Under the pieces are notes generated by a model. It had not been told where the DNA came from. It did not search any database and worked only from the letters and a program-made list of their open reading frames with translations. A stretch of DNA of 64,000 nucleotides, from contig JASLYC010000084.1 in assembly GCA_030739975.1 (NCBI GenBank), positions 1 to 64,000 on the forward strand. Direction: 5' to 3'. Shown here piece by piece: positions 56,175 to 64,000 of this stretch. This DNA comes from Gammaproteobacteria bacterium (GTDB lineage: Bacteria > Pseudomonadota > Gammaproteobacteria > PS1 > Pseudothioglobaceae). The position numbers and the translations under genes were made by a program. Each line of letters opens with the position of its first letter. The first letter of the stretch is position 1.

Positions 56175-58511
56175 CTAGGCCTTTTTTGTGGGTTTTTTCT
56201 TTTTTTTCTTAGCTGCTTTAGATTTAATCTTGCCAGAAATCGCCTTTACACATTCTTCAAGGCTTAGTTCAGATGGGTCTTTATCTCCAAACAGCTTCTT
56301 TATGGTGATATTTTTTTGCCCTTTGCCGCGCTTCTTTCCGTTCCAAATATATGGACCAAAACGACCGTTGAGTATCTGAATTTCAGAGTCATCGAACTTT
56401 TTGATTATTCGCTCTGCATCAAACTTTTCTTTTGCTGCTATAAGTAATAATGCGTCCTCAATAGTTACTTCTTCTGGCGTGTGTTCTTTTAGTGAAACGT
56501 ATTTATTTCCGTATTGAATATATGGCCCAAACCTACCATAGTTAGCCTTTACCTTTGTCCCATCTGCGGTCTCTCCAACATTACGCGGCATATTAAAAAG
56601 CTCTAGAGCCTCTTCAAGAGTAATATTTTCAATATCTTGGCCACGCCTAAGTGAGGCAAATGTGGGCTTTTCTTCATCGTCTTGTTGACCAATTTGGGCG
56701 AACGCACCGTAACGTCCAAAACGTACACTAACTGGTTTTCCTGATTTGCTATCGTGCCCTAAAACACGTTTTCCATGGGTTTCGTCCCTTGATATATCTT
56801 TTGCAACTTCAATCTGTTCATGGAATGGGGTATAAAAATCCTTTACTACACTTTGCCAAGCAATGTCTTCAGTGGCAATCTTGTCAAAACTTCTTTCTAG
56901 GTTAGCAGTAAACTCGTAGTCAACTATGTTGCTGAAATTTTTTACTAAAAAATCATTCAACAAATAAGCAACATTTGTAGGGAATAGTTTGTTTTTTTCT
57001 GCTCCTGTTTTTTCAAAAGCAGTAGACTCTTGCAATTCATTGGATACAATTTCAATCAACTGGTATTCGCGCTCGTAGCCCTCTCTTGTTTCCTTGGAAA
57101 CATAGTTCCTGTCTTGCACTGTAGTAACCATAGTTGCAAAAGTTGACGGTCTTCCAATGCCCATTTGCTCAATTTTTTTCACTAAAGAGGCTTCTGTATA
57201 TCTAGCTTTCGGTCGTGTGAAGCTCTCCTTGGCGCTATATGAATTCAAACTCAAAAACTCTCCAGGGTTTAGTTTTGGTAACAACCTGTCTTCTGACGAC
57301 ATATAGTCGTATGTACTAAGGAATCCAGGAAATATTAAGACCTCACCTTTGGCAATAAAAGTCTCGTCCCTATTAGATATTTTTATATGTATTTTAGTTT
57401 TTTGCAATTTAGCGTCACTCATTTGTGATGCCAATGTGCGCTTGTATATTAGTGAATATAGTTTGGATGACAGTTCATCAAGTCCGAAAATGCTGGGCTT
57501 CGTTAGGTCGGTAGGCCTTATTGCTTCATGCGCCTCTTGTGCGCTAGTGTTTTTTGTTTTGTACCTCCTAAGGTGATGATAATCCGCGCCAAATTTCTCT
57601 TTGATTTGCTTTTCAGCCTCCTCAATTGCAATCTCAGAAAGGTTAAGTGAGTCTGTTCTCATGTAAGTTATAGCGCCGTCTCTATATAGATTTTGGGCTA
57701 TAGACATAGTCTGTTTAACTGAAAGACCTAACTTTTGGGAGGCCTCCTGTTGCAAGGTTGAAGTAGTGAATGGAGCCTTTGGTGAACGAATAGATGGTCT
57801 CTCGCCTATATCTATAACAGTTAAATCAGCGTTTACTAAATCTCTAGAAAAGTTTAATGCTTCATCTTTATTGGAAAATTCTTTGTCAAGTTTTACTTCA
57901 ACAGCATCGCCATCACTGGTAACTAGTTCTGCCTTAACTTTAAAAGAACTTTGGGCAACGTGATTTGTTATTTCTCTTTCCCTCTCAACTACAAGACGAA
58001 CAACTGGCGACTGAACCCTACCAGCGGAACGCGCTCCAGAAATCTTTCGCCATAGAACAGGAGATATCTCAAAGCCAACTAGTCTATCAATTACTCTACG
58101 AGCCTGCTGGGCATCAACTAAATGATGGTCAACAGTTCTTGGGTTTGCTACAGCCTCTGTGATAGCGTTTTTTGTTATCTCATTAAAGACTATTCTAGGA
58201 GTGTCAATAGGCAGTTTTAATGACTCAAGAAGATGCCACGCTATTGCCTCACCCTCACGATCCTCATCAGTTGCTAGATAGATAGTGCTAGCATTTTTTG
58301 CTAGCTTTCTTAATTCAGCTACGACCTTCTTCTTATCGTTACTGACAACATAGGTTGGCTGGAAATTATTCTCAAGGTCAATGCCCATGTCTTTTTTTGG
58401 CATATCACGTATATGGCCAATACTAGACTTAACTATATAGCCTTTACCTAAAAAGTTTTCTATTGTTTTTGCTTTTGCTGGTGACTCAACAATAACAAGA
58501 CTTGTCGACAT
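56175..58511 (-). CDS. topA: DNA topoisomerase I
   Basis: A 778-aa type IA topoisomerase that relaxes negative supercoils. The TOPRIM domain (about 1-140) has LVIVESPAKAKTI and YLATDEDREGEAIAWH; the active Tyr is in ITYMRTDSLN. The C terminus has three repeats of the toprim_C type (FGRYGAFAQIG, YGRFGPYIQYG, NGRFGPYIWNG) and a Lys-rich tail, with no C4 zinc fingers, unlike E. coli TopA. It overlaps the smg stop by one base. Confidence 0.96.
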   Translation of the reverse strand: MSTSLVIVESPAKAKTIENFLGKGYIVKSSIGHIRDMPKKDMGIDLENNFQPTYVVSNDKKKVVAELRKLAKNASTIYLATDEDREGEAIAWHLLESLKLPIDTPRIVFNEITKNAITEAVANPRTVDHHLVDAQQARRVIDRLVGFEISPVLWRKISGARSAGRVQSPVVRLVVEREREITNHVAQSSFKVKAELVTSDGDAVEVKLDKEFSNKDEALNFSRDLVNADLTVIDIGERPSIRSPKAPFTTSTLQQEASQKLGLSVKQTMSIAQNLYRDGAITYMRTDSLNLSEIAIEEAEKQIKEKFGADYHHLRRYKTKNTSAQEAHEAIRPTDLTKPSIFGLDELSSKLYSLIYKRTLASQMSDAKLQKTKIHIKISNRDETFIAKGEVLIFPGFLSTYDYMSSEDRLLPKLNPGEFLSLNSYSAKESFTRPKARYTEASLVKKIEQMGIGRPSTFATMVTTVQDRNYVSKETREGYEREYQLIEIVSNELQESTAFEKTGAEKNKLFPTNVAYLLNDFLVKNFSNIVDYEFTANLERSFDKIATEDIAWQSVVKDFYTPFHEQIEVAKDISRDETHGKRVLGHDSKSGKPVSVRFGRYGAFAQIGQQDDEEKPTFASLRRGQDIENITLEEALELFNMPRNVGETADGTKVKANYGRFGPYIQYGNKYVSLKEHTPEEVTIEDALLLIAAKEKFDAERIIKKFDDSEIQILNGRFGPYIWNGKKRGKGQKNITIKKLFGDKDPSELSLEECVKAISGKIKSKAAKKKKKKPTKKA

Positions 58512-58996
58512 TATTGAAGCGTATGATTGTCATCAGAGAAAACAATAGATTCAAGCCATTGGGCTGAAACAATCTCGTCTGAACTGTTACCCAGAACCAT
58601 CATTACTACCCACTTAAGGTCCTCTAAAGAAAGGCTTGAGTCCCCTAAAGACATTACTTGGTTGATAATCATCTCACGCTGACTGGTGTCAAGCTGACCA
58701 ATATTTTCCATAAACAATAAAAATCCACGAGACTTTGCATCTATTTTGGACTTCTCTTCCTCGCTATAGATTCGCATCCCGCCATTGGCTGCTTCAAATG
58801 ACATAGACTTGCCATCTTGGAGTGTTGCAATATTTTCCAGCCAACTTAAAGCTTTGTCGATTTTACCTGTCTCAAATCCTGCCTCTGATAGATGTGCTTT
58901 AAGCGCTATATCATCAATCTGGCTTGATTCCTGTTCTGCCTCTTCAAAGAGATAATCAAACATGTAGGTTAAGACGTCAAGGATGTTATTAGTCAT
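58511..58996 (-). CDS. smg: Smg family protein (DUF494)
   Basis: A 161-aa acidic protein of the Smg/DUF494 family (N-terminal ILDVLTYMFDYLFEEAE; later MRIYSEEEKSKIDAKSRGFLLFME). The family usually lies between dprA and topA in gammaproteobacteria, as here ahead of topA. Its molecular role is not established. Confidence 0.9.
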   Translation of the reverse strand: MTNNILDVLTYMFDYLFEEAEQESSQIDDIALKAHLSEAGFETGKIDKALSWLENIATLQDGKSMSFEAANGGMRIYSEEEKSKIDAKSRGFLLFMENIGQLDTSQREMIINQVMSLGDSSLSLEDLKWVVMMVLGNSSDEIVSAQWLESIVFSDDNHTLQ

Positions 58997-59437
58997 AATT
59001 TATAAATTGGTTAATGTAAAGCTTTATTGTTCTATCCGCTATCAAAACTCTGGAAGAAAAATCAACCAGAACAAACTCATTTGTTATTACTTGGGGGCGT
59101 AAGAGCATTTTTTCAACCATCTAGCCATCCATTTTGAGATAGTAATGAGTGTATTTTAATATTATTATCAACTCCATACATACATTTTTATATACATAAG
59201 TTAGAATTATTAGTTATGTTGTTAATAATCTTTAGTTATTACTAATAAATATTGCTTTCTTTAGTAAGTTGCTCTTTGATTTTATTAATTGTTAATAATG
59301 CTAAATTAGCAATATATATTTAGTGACAAATTGTCTTTATATTAAGAAAAAATTTTGTATTTATATCTTTTTGCTGATAAATTGAGCTCTTTACTATATT
59401 AAAACTTTATTATAATTAACTTAAAAAAGGTTATAAC
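58997..59437. other. AT-rich intergenic region between smg and upp
   Basis: 441 bases with no convincing gene. It is very AT-rich, with TGTTAATAA at 59220-59228 and 59290-59298 and the palindrome GCTAAATTAGC near 59301. The divergent smg-topA and upp promoters must lie here. The TGTTAATAA motifs differ by two bases from a DnaA box, so I do not call an origin. Confidence 0.5.
59390..59416 (+). promoter_or_regulatory. Putative upp promoter
   Basis: TTTACT (59390-59395) and a perfect TATAAT (59411-59416) with a 15-base spacer, 21 bases before the ATG. The short spacer weakens the call. Confidence 0.4.
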
Positions 59438-60064
59438 ATGCCCGTTCATGAAGTTTTACACCCTTTAGTTAAGCACAAGATTGGCTTAATTCGAAAATCA
59501 GATATTAGCACAAAAGCCTTTAGAGAGCTTGCTTCTGAAATTGGAACACTACTGACTTATGAGGCAACGACATCTTTACAAACAGAAAAGGTCGAAATAG
59601 ATTGTTGGTCAGGCCCTACCAATATTGAAAAAATATCTGGCAAAAAAATTACTGTGGTGCCAATCTTGCGTGCAGGAATAGGTATGCTTGATGGGGTGCT
59701 CAATGCGATACCAAACGCTAAGATTTCGGTTGTAGGACTTTACCGTAACGAAGAAACGCTTAAACCGGTTACATACTTCAAAAAAATGGTGTCCGATATT
59801 AGTCGGCGCAAAGCTATGATTATTGATCCAATGCTTGCAACAGGGGGGACTTTGGTTTCTACAATAGATATTTTAAAAGATGCTGGATGTAAAGATATTA
59901 TTGGTATTTTTTTGGTTGCGGCTCCAGAAGGAATAAAGCTTGTTAATAAACATCATCCAGACGTTGAAATATATACAGCTGCTATCGATTCGCATCTAAA
60001 CGAAAATGGCTATATTATTCCTGGATTAGGTGACGCTGGAGATAAGATTTTCGGCACAAAATAA
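59438..60064 (+). CDS. upp: Uracil phosphoribosyltransferase
   Basis: A 208-aa enzyme making UMP from uracil and PRPP. N terminus [16 protein letters not shown] loop [15 protein letters not shown] and C-terminal [10 protein letters not shown] are the family markers. AAGG precedes the ATG. It reuses uracil released by the nucleoside phosphorylase of the first operon, although it is 47 kb away. Confidence 0.97.
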   Translation: MPVHEVLHPLVKHKIGLIRKSDISTKAFRELASEIGTLLTYEATTSLQTEKVEIDCWSGPTNIEKISGKKITVVPILRAGIGMLDGVLNAIPNAKISVVGLYRNEETLKPVTYFKKMVSDISRRKAMIIDPMLATGGTLVSTIDILKDAGCKDIIGIFLVAAPEGIKLVNKHHPDVEIYTAAIDSHLNENGYIIPGLGDAGDKIFGTK

Positions 60065-60194
60065 CAAGCCATTTAACTAATTAATATTGATAATATATTT
60101 CTATAATTTATGACGATGTTTTAGTTTGTTGCATATATAGTATTTACTTGTCTGTTTTATAGGTATTCATCAATACAACATTACAAATAAAATA

Positions 60195-60203
60195 TGGTAA
60201 AAT
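60195..60203 (+). promoter_or_regulatory. Extended -10 promoter of rpmH
   Basis: TGG directly followed by TAAAAT (60198-60203) gives an extended -10 element 28 bases before the rpmH ATG; no clear -35 box is visible. Confidence 0.45.
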
Positions 60204-60231
60204 TGCCCGCTTTTATTGGCAAATATATATT

Positions 60232-60366
60232 ATGAAAAGAACATTCCAACCCAGCGTACTGAAACGCAAGCGCACACATGGTTTTAGATCAAGAATGAGT
60301 ACCCGCTCTGGTCGCGCAATAATTAACGCACGCAGAAAAAAAGGACGCAAACGTTTAGCTGCCTAA
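60232..60366 (+). CDS. rpmH: 50S ribosomal protein L34
   Basis: A 44-aa protein, [20 protein letters not shown] followed by the strongly basic RRKKGRKRL tail; essentially invariant L34. It heads the rpmH-rnpA-yidD-yidC cluster. The upstream neighbour is upp, not dnaA. Confidence 0.98.
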   Translation: MKRTFQPSVLKRKRTHGFRSRMSTRSGRAIINARRKKGRKRLAA

Positions 60367-60370
60367 ACCT

Positions 60371-60706
60371 ATGGACAATAGGCTAACGCGCCAAGCCAAA
60401 ATATTAAAGGCCTCTGAATATAAAGAAGTTTTTAGTTCTGGCCAGAAGAGAAAGGGCGAATACTGGACTGTAATAGCAAAGCCAAATAATTTATCTTTGC
60501 CGAGACTTGGTTTAGCAATTTCTAAAAAAGTCTCTCGTCTTGCAGTAGAAAGAAATCGTCTAAAAAGGATTGCTAGAGAAGTCTTTAGGAATTCAAAAAC
60601 AGACTTGGCAAGCTTGGAATTTGTGGTTATGTCCAAAAATAATACGAACGCTAATAATTCAGCATTATCAAGAGAACTTCTCATGTTGCTGAAAAAGTTT
60701 AACTAA
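60371..60706 (+). CDS. rnpA: Ribonuclease P protein component
   Basis: A 111-aa basic protein that assists the RNase P RNA in 5' tRNA maturation. The RNR motif is in [15 protein letters not shown], and [13 protein letters not shown] is the family's central strand. It starts four bases after rpmH. Confidence 0.96.
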   Translation: MDNRLTRQAKILKASEYKEVFSSGQKRKGEYWTVIAKPNNLSLPRLGLAISKKVSRLAVERNRLKRIAREVFRNSKTDLASLEFVVMSKNNTNANNSALSRELLMLLKKFN

Positions 60707-60708
60707 TC

Positions 60709-60936
60709 ATGATGCGCAAACTTATACTTATTCCCATTCGCTTTTATCAGCTTTTTATAAGCCCTTTGCTGGGTTCGAATTGTAGATTCTCACCGACATG
60801 TTCAGAATATGCCTTTGAAGCTGTGAAAGAGTTTGGAGTCATTAAAGGTCTAAAGATGAGTGTAAAAAGGATTGGCAAGTGCCACCCATGGCATGAAGGC
60901 GGATTTGACCCGTTACCAAAAAAACATAAATACTAA
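60709..60936 (+). CDS. yidD: Membrane protein insertion efficiency factor
   Basis: A 75-aa YidD protein. The amphipathic N terminus ([12 protein letters not shown]), [19 protein letters not shown] and [13 protein letters not shown] motifs are complete. It assists YidC-dependent insertion. ATG 60709 or 60712 may be the start; the two are adjacent. Confidence 0.95.
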   Translation: MMRKLILIPIRFYQLFISPLLGSNCRFSPTCSEYAFEAVKEFGVIKGLKMSVKRIGKCHPWHEGGFDPLPKKHKY

Positions 60937-60949
60937 AATAAATTAAACT

Positions 60950-62578
60950 ATGGACAATCAAAGACTATTTATTGTAATTGCAATTTTATTAAGTGTGTTC
61001 CTATTGTGGGACAAGTGGACCTTTAGAAATGCTCCCAGCTCTAATGTAAATAACGTAGAACAGAGTAGTGCAGTTTTAATAAACGAAAATATTGAAACAG
61101 CCTCTGACGTTCCAAATATTGAAACTGAAGCAGTAAGTCTAGATATAGATAAGAATGAGTCATATGAGAGCCACCCCTACACAAATATTAAAACTGACCT
61201 GCTCACAGTTGAGGTTAGTCACAAGGGTGGGGCCATACAAAATGCATATTTAAATACTTATCCGCTCGAGCTAGGAAGCCAGGAAAAGTTTCAACTTCTT
61301 AGCAACAAGAAGGGCTCTGTTTTTCAAGCCCAAAGCGGCTTAGCTTCCAAAGAGGAGTCTCTGCCAAGCCATTTGTCAATGTTTAGCTCTGATAGGTCTA
61401 ACTACGAAATGACAAATAATGAATTAGTTGTTCCGTTTACTTGGAAGAGTGAAAATGGCGTTGAGGTCACAAAAACTTACCGCTTTAAAAGGGGCAGCTA
61501 TATTATTGAGCTTGATTACGAAATAATTAACAACTCAAATAACCCTATTGGAACTAAAAGCTATGTTCGGCTTGAGAGAGACTTTTTAGAGCAATCTAAC
61601 ATGATGATGCCTACATTTACAGGCGGTATTGTTTATGATAAAGCCTCAGATAGTGTACAAAAAAATAAATTTGAAGACTGGTCTGACTTTGACACTGAAA
61701 TAGATGAAAGATCCATAGGTGGCTGGATGGCTATGGTTCAACAGTACTTTGTTGCCGCCTGGGTTCCTAAACAAGACGAGGAACAAAAATATTCTGCTAC
61801 TGTGGTTAACAACCTATATAAGCTTACTGATGTGGGCCCACAAATAACAATAAATCCAGGCACAAGTGTTACTATGTCGCCTCAAAAACTTTATATAGGG
61901 CCTAAAGAATATGGCAACGTTGAAAAGGTAGCAACAGGCTTAAATTACACTCTAGATTATGGCTGGCTAGATATACTTGCAGACCCTCTTTCGTGGATTA
62001 TTCACAAGGTTAATTATTATGTAAATAGCTGGGGATGGTCCATAATTATAATCACATTTATGATTAAACTGGCATTCTACCCTCTGTCTGAAAAGTCCTA
62101 CAAGTCAATGGCAGGAATGAGAAAACTGGCCCCAAGACTAGAAAAAATTAAAAAGACTTATGGTGACGATAAGCAAAAAATGGGCCAAAAAACCATGGAG
62201 CTTTACAAAAAAGAAAAAATTAATCCGGCTTCAGGGTGTCTACCTATAATCGTTCAAATTCCTGTATTTATTGCTTTTTATTGGATGCTATTAGATACTG
62301 TAGAGCTTAGACAAATGTCGTTCTTTTACTTGCCAGACCTGTCAGCAAAAGACCCTTACTACATCTTACCGATACTTATGGGCGCCTCTATGCTTTTTCA
62401 GCAAAAGCTAAACCCTCCTCCTGCCGACCCGATGCAGGCCAAAATAATGATGGCTTTGCCATTTGTGTTTACTATATTTTTCTTGTGGTTCCCGTCGGGG
62501 TTAGTTCTTTATTGGGTGGTAAACAATACTTTATCTATAGCACAACAGTGGACAATCAATAAACGCATTAATGGTTAA
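60950..62578 (+). CDS. yidC: Membrane protein insertase YidC
   Basis: A 542-aa inner-membrane insertase of the Gram-negative type. An N-terminal anchor (RLFIVIAILLSVFLLWDKW) is followed by the large periplasmic beta domain (about 55-340) and five C-terminal helices with NPASGCLPIIVQIPVFIAFY and GLVLYWVVNNTLSIAQQW. It inserts membrane proteins alone or with Sec. Length is normal. Confidence 0.97.
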   Translation: MDNQRLFIVIAILLSVFLLWDKWTFRNAPSSNVNNVEQSSAVLINENIETASDVPNIETEAVSLDIDKNESYESHPYTNIKTDLLTVEVSHKGGAIQNAYLNTYPLELGSQEKFQLLSNKKGSVFQAQSGLASKEESLPSHLSMFSSDRSNYEMTNNELVVPFTWKSENGVEVTKTYRFKRGSYIIELDYEIINNSNNPIGTKSYVRLERDFLEQSNMMMPTFTGGIVYDKASDSVQKNKFEDWSDFDTEIDERSIGGWMAMVQQYFVAAWVPKQDEEQKYSATVVNNLYKLTDVGPQITINPGTSVTMSPQKLYIGPKEYGNVEKVATGLNYTLDYGWLDILADPLSWIIHKVNYYVNSWGWSIIIITFMIKLAFYPLSEKSYKSMAGMRKLAPRLEKIKKTYGDDKQKMGQKTMELYKKEKINPASGCLPIIVQIPVFIAFYWMLLDTVELRQMSFFYLPDLSAKDPYYILPILMGASMLFQQKLNPPPADPMQAKIMMALPFVFTIFFLWFPSGLVLYWVVNNTLSIAQQWTINKRING

Positions 62579-62629
62579 TAAGGTTTTAGATAAAATGCAT
62601 CGACGTCCACTACTATATTGGTTGGCTTG

Positions 62630-63487
62630 GTGTCTATCTTTAACAAACTAGATGAGTACAAATACTGGAGAGACGAAAAGCTTGAAATGGCAGTCACATC
62701 TGTTGACGATTGCGTTGTTCCAATAGTTGACCCATTTAATTTAAGCCATAATGAAAAAGAAAAGTTAACAGAACTATGTACTCGCAATAACTTTGCACTA
62801 TTTCAACTACAAAAACAAGAAAGCTATGTCGATGCATTTATTAAGATTAATAGCCAACTTGGTCTAACTAATTATGACAAACACCTATACTCACAAGATA
62901 GCGGTATAGCCAAAATAACACAAACTAATAACCAAGAGCAAGCTGAATTTATACCATACACAAACAGGCGTATTGGTTGGCATACCGATGGCTATTACAA
63001 CCCACCCGAACAAAGTATAAGGTCATTTGTACTTTTATGCATTAACAAAGCCGCAAGTGGAGGCAAAAGCACTTGGATAGATCACCAAATACTATATATT
63101 CTGCTACGAGAAAATAATCCAGAAGCAGCACACGCATTAACCCATGCTAGAGCTATGACTATCCCTGAACATATAACTAATGGAGTAATTCGCAGACAAA
63201 AATCTGCCGGACCTATTTTCTTTATTGATGAAAAGTCAGGTCAACTATCTATGCGCTACACTCAAAGAAAAAAGAACGTCCAATTCTTAAATTCTGTTGA
63301 AATAAAACAGGCAATTGAAGTGTTAGATAATTTACTAGCCACCAATTCAAAGTACCACTTTAAGCTATTGCTTGCGCCTAGGCAAGGAATTATTTGTAAC
63401 AACGTAATACATAAACGCGAAGATTTCATTGACGACCCTGCTGTTCCACGTTTGCTATTAAGGGGAAGATACTTTGACAGGGTTTAG
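62630..63487 (+). CDS. TauD/TfdA-family Fe(II)/2-oxoglutarate dioxygenase
   Basis: About 285 aa from GTG 62630 (TTG 62618 is possible; neither has a good ribosome site, but the VSIFNKLDEYKYWRDEKL start fits the family). The iron triad is visible: H and D in IGWHTDGYYNPP, the distal His in NNVIHKRED, and the 2-oxoglutarate Arg in RLLLRGRYFDRV. Substrate unknown; members hydroxylate taurine, sulfonates, butyrobetaine or other acids. Isolated between yidC and kdsC and lacking the N-terminal domain of butyrobetaine hydroxylase. Confidence 0.8.
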   Translation: MSIFNKLDEYKYWRDEKLEMAVTSVDDCVVPIVDPFNLSHNEKEKLTELCTRNNFALFQLQKQESYVDAFIKINSQLGLTNYDKHLYSQDSGIAKITQTNNQEQAEFIPYTNRRIGWHTDGYYNPPEQSIRSFVLLCINKAASGGKSTWIDHQILYILLRENNPEAAHALTHARAMTIPEHITNGVIRRQKSAGPIFFIDEKSGQLSMRYTQRKKNVQFLNSVEIKQAIEVLDNLLATNSKYHFKLLLAPRQGIICNNVIHKREDFIDDPAVPRLLLRGRYFDRV

Positions 63488-63547
63488 TCGCTTGCATTAT
63501 TGTTTCAGTTAAGCGATATTATCTATACCTTAATATATAATAAAATT

Positions 63548-64000
63548 ATGAATGCAAAAAAAAGTCTTCACTCAAAAGCCAGTCAAATAAGACTCATTAT
63601 TTTTGATGTTGATGGAGTTCTCACAGATGGGGGTTTGTATTTTTCTGACGAGGGGCACGAACTAAAACGCTTCAACTCTCTGGACGGACACGGCATCAAA
63701 ATGATTCAAGAATTTGCAATCGAGCCTGCTGTTATTAGTGCTCGATCGACAAAAACTGTTGAATATAGAATGGCTAACTTAGGGGTTAAACACTTCTATC
63801 AGGGGCAAGAAAATAAGCTTATAGCATACAAAGAGCTAATTAGTAAACTAAACCTGAAACCTCAGCAAGTGGCATATATGGGCGACGATGTTTTAGATTT
63901 ACCTGTAATGCTAAATGTTGGACTACCGATAGCTGTTGCAAATGCTCATGACCTTGTCAAGAAGAACTCTGCTTTTGTTACAAAAAAGGCTGGAGGAGAT
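63548..64000 (+). CDS. kdsC: 3-deoxy-D-manno-octulosonate 8-phosphate phosphatase (3' partial)
   Basis: 151 codons are visible and the gene runs off the window. HAD-superfamily type C0: D20-V-D22 in IIFDVDGVLTDGG, SARST (motif 2) and MGDDVLDLPVM (motif 4). It dephosphorylates KDO-8-phosphate for lipopolysaccharide core synthesis, consistent with a Gram-negative host. Start at ATG 63548. Confidence 0.92.
   Translation, partial: MNAKKSLHSKASQIRLIIFDVDGVLTDGGLYFSDEGHELKRFNSLDGHGIKMIQEFAIEPAVISARSTKTVEYRMANLGVKHFYQGQENKLIAYKELISKLNLKPQQVAYMGDDVLDLPVMLNVGLPIAVANAHDLVKKNSAFVTKKAGGD

Noticed and set aside
59220-59298. TGTTAATAA motifs as DnaA boxes of a replication origin
   Set aside because: Each differs from the consensus TGTGGATAA at two positions, there are only two, and dnaA is not adjacent; the region is simply AT-rich.

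Overview
The window reads as an AT-rich stretch of a gammaproteobacterial chromosome. Housekeeping genes (rpmH-rnpA-yidD-yidC, glmU, accD, trpA/B/F, hemE, topA-smg, kdsC) are interleaved with uptake and breakdown genes for nucleosides and methylated amines. Low GC, compact spacing and appetite for osmolyte-type substrates suggest a marine bacterium, perhaps of the SUP05/Thioglobus type. That placement is inference from gene content only. No tRNA, rRNA, CRISPR array, insertion sequence or phage gene was recognised.

Layout. (1) 1-12,868 (+): one long nucleoside operon: BMP-type binding protein (5' end outside the window), ABC ATPase, two permeases, then cdd, purine nucleoside phosphorylase, deoC, a double aldehyde dehydrogenase, deoA, deoB and add. 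Together these import nucleosides, deaminate and phosphorolyse them, and convert deoxyribose to glyceraldehyde-3-phosphate plus acetaldehyde, which the dehydrogenase probably oxidises. (2) 12,880-25,354: core genes (fkpB, accD, trpA, hemE, rpmE on minus; glmU and an MFS permease on plus), an alr-dadA pair, an Asp/Glu-racemase-like gene, an EamA exporter and an LplT-like/PlsC pair.

(3) 25,590-51,971: a methylated-amine and osmolyte catabolic island. It holds an MttB-family methyltransferase without pyrrolysine, a carnitine dehydrogenase/thioesterase fusion, the betaine-forming BKACE enzyme, a CdhR/GbdR-like regulator, a dimethylglycine/sarcosine dehydrogenase with a GcvT domain, a DddP-type DMSP lyase candidate, serine dehydratase, GcvP with an ACT-domain protein, creatinase, a GMC oxidoreductase and a DUF1989 protein. 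A plausible flow is carnitine to glycine betaine to dimethylglycine to sarcosine (also from creatine) to glycine to serine to pyruvate. Inside it (36.2-42.1 kb) a five-gene operon, aldehyde dehydrogenase / metal-ligand-poor M19 dipeptidase homologue / unknown 565-aa protein / DUF3726-like protein / Ldh2-type reductase, looks like an uncharacterised pathway. It has its own promoter with a 9-bp inverted repeat around the -35 box.

(4) 52,080-58,996 (-): SbmA/BacA-like transporter with a translationally coupled 54-aa membrane protein, trpB, trpF, two unknown genes, topA and smg. trpF-trpB here and trpA-accD at 13-15 kb lie on the same strand in the ancestral order but 38 kb apart. (5) 59,438-64,000 (+): upp, rpmH, rnpA, yidD, yidC, a TauD/TfdA dioxygenase and the start of kdsC.
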